DNA of 64,000 bases from Butyrivibrio sp. AE2015 (GTDB lineage Bacteria; Bacillota; Clostridia; Lachnospirales; Lachnospiraceae): assembly GCF_000420825.1 (NCBI RefSeq), contig NZ_ATVR01000003.1, positions 1 through 64,000 of the forward strand, read 5' to 3'. The notes under the pieces were generated by a model that saw only the letters and a list, made by a program, of their open reading frames with translations, was not told the DNA's origin and made no database searches. Below, piece by piece: positions 63,789 to 64,000 of the stretch. The first letter of the stretch is position 1, and every line of letters starts with the position of its first letter. Made by a program: the position numbers and the translations under genes.

Positions 63789-64000
63789 TGCAGGATAAAA
63801 CCAAAAAGAACCTCTTACTTATGGTTCCAATGCTCCATCAGGGCGGATTTGAGAGAGTGTGCGTCACAACTGCCAGACTTATGCAGGACTTTTATAACGT
63901 TCACATTCTTATATTCAGTTCAAAAGACATTAACTTTGACATTACAGGTCTTGATGTGATCGACATTGATGTTCCCGCCAAAAAAGGCAAGATCAATAAA
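63788..64000 (+). CDS. Glycosyltransferase, N-terminal part only (GT4-like)
   Basis: The frame opens at the ATG overlapping the previous stop and runs off the right end after 71 codons. The protein begins MQDKTKKNLLLMVPMLHQGG and then FERVCVTTARLM, the usual start of a GT-B glycosyltransferase (strand, glycine-rich turn, helix). The catalytic half is outside the window, so the family call is provisional. Confidence 0.7.
   Translation, partial: MQDKTKKNLLLMVPMLHQGGFERVCVTTARLMQDFYNVHILIFSSKDINFDITGLDVIDIDVPAKKGKINK

Overview
The window reads as one stretch of chromosome from a low-GC Firmicute, most likely a Lachnospiraceae member of the Butyrivibrio/Pseudobutyrivibrio type. This is an inference from the A+T-rich composition, the strong GGAGG-like ribosome binding sites, the comF–yvyF and cdaA–cdaR–glmM gene orders, and the large surface-glycan locus. 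Nearly everything is on the + strand and densely packed, with many ATGA or stop/start overlaps. No rRNA, tRNA, CRISPR array, transposase or phage gene was seen, and no gene-free stretch exceeds about 210 bases.

Region 1 (1–13,230) is mostly housekeeping. It holds the tail of an unidentified gene, recD2 (possibly leaderless), comF, a YvyF-type zinc protein, two unknown membrane proteins, then cdaA, cdaR and glmM (c-di-AMP synthesis, its regulator, and the first dedicated step towards UDP-GlcNAc). HPr, a DUF3048 lipoprotein, a lone rmlD, a DUF212 membrane protein and a large membrane protein follow, closed by a strong hairpin terminator. Region 2 (13,230–17,000) has a secreted CAP-domain protein and an AraC regulator on the - strand, and divergent gmd–fcl (GDP-L-fucose) ended by a terminator.

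Region 3 (17,000–64,000, running off the end) is a roughly 47 kb glycan locus. A clear promoter near 17,013 starts a Wzy-type block: lipid-phosphate glycosyltransferase, large polyprenyl-phosphate sugar-1-phosphate transferase, a Wzz-like protein fused to a degenerate kinase domain, an EpsG-like polymerase and several GT2/GT4 enzymes. A second promoter near 30,553 precedes a nonulosonic (pseudaminic-like) acid block: ATP-grasp ligase, a CMP-sugar cytidylyltransferase fused to a PLP amino-acid decarboxylase, NulO synthase, PseG-like hydrolase and a GT52/polysialyltransferase-like enzyme. An ABC flippase, an acyltransferase and Gtr-like components (GtrA, GtrB, large GT-C-like membrane proteins) with WecE and a GNAT acetyltransferase come next.

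The last part carries a bacillosamine-type set (PglF-, PglE- and PglC-like) in which no PglD acetyltransferase is seen and the next two genes are a fold-type II PLP enzyme and a second ATP-grasp ligase. A PglA-like GT4 follows. A third promoter then drives TviB/TviC-like enzymes for UDP-GalNAcA, a DUF2334 deacetylase and GT4 enzymes. The spacers around the TviB/TviC pair hold clustered hairpins with a shared loop, and a 15-base motif recurs right after three stop codons.

The most interesting candidates for undescribed biology are the two ATP-grasp/PLP pairs built into amino-sugar pathways (possible amino-acid or amine decoration of sugars), the cytidylyltransferase–decarboxylase fusion, and the hairpin repeat family.
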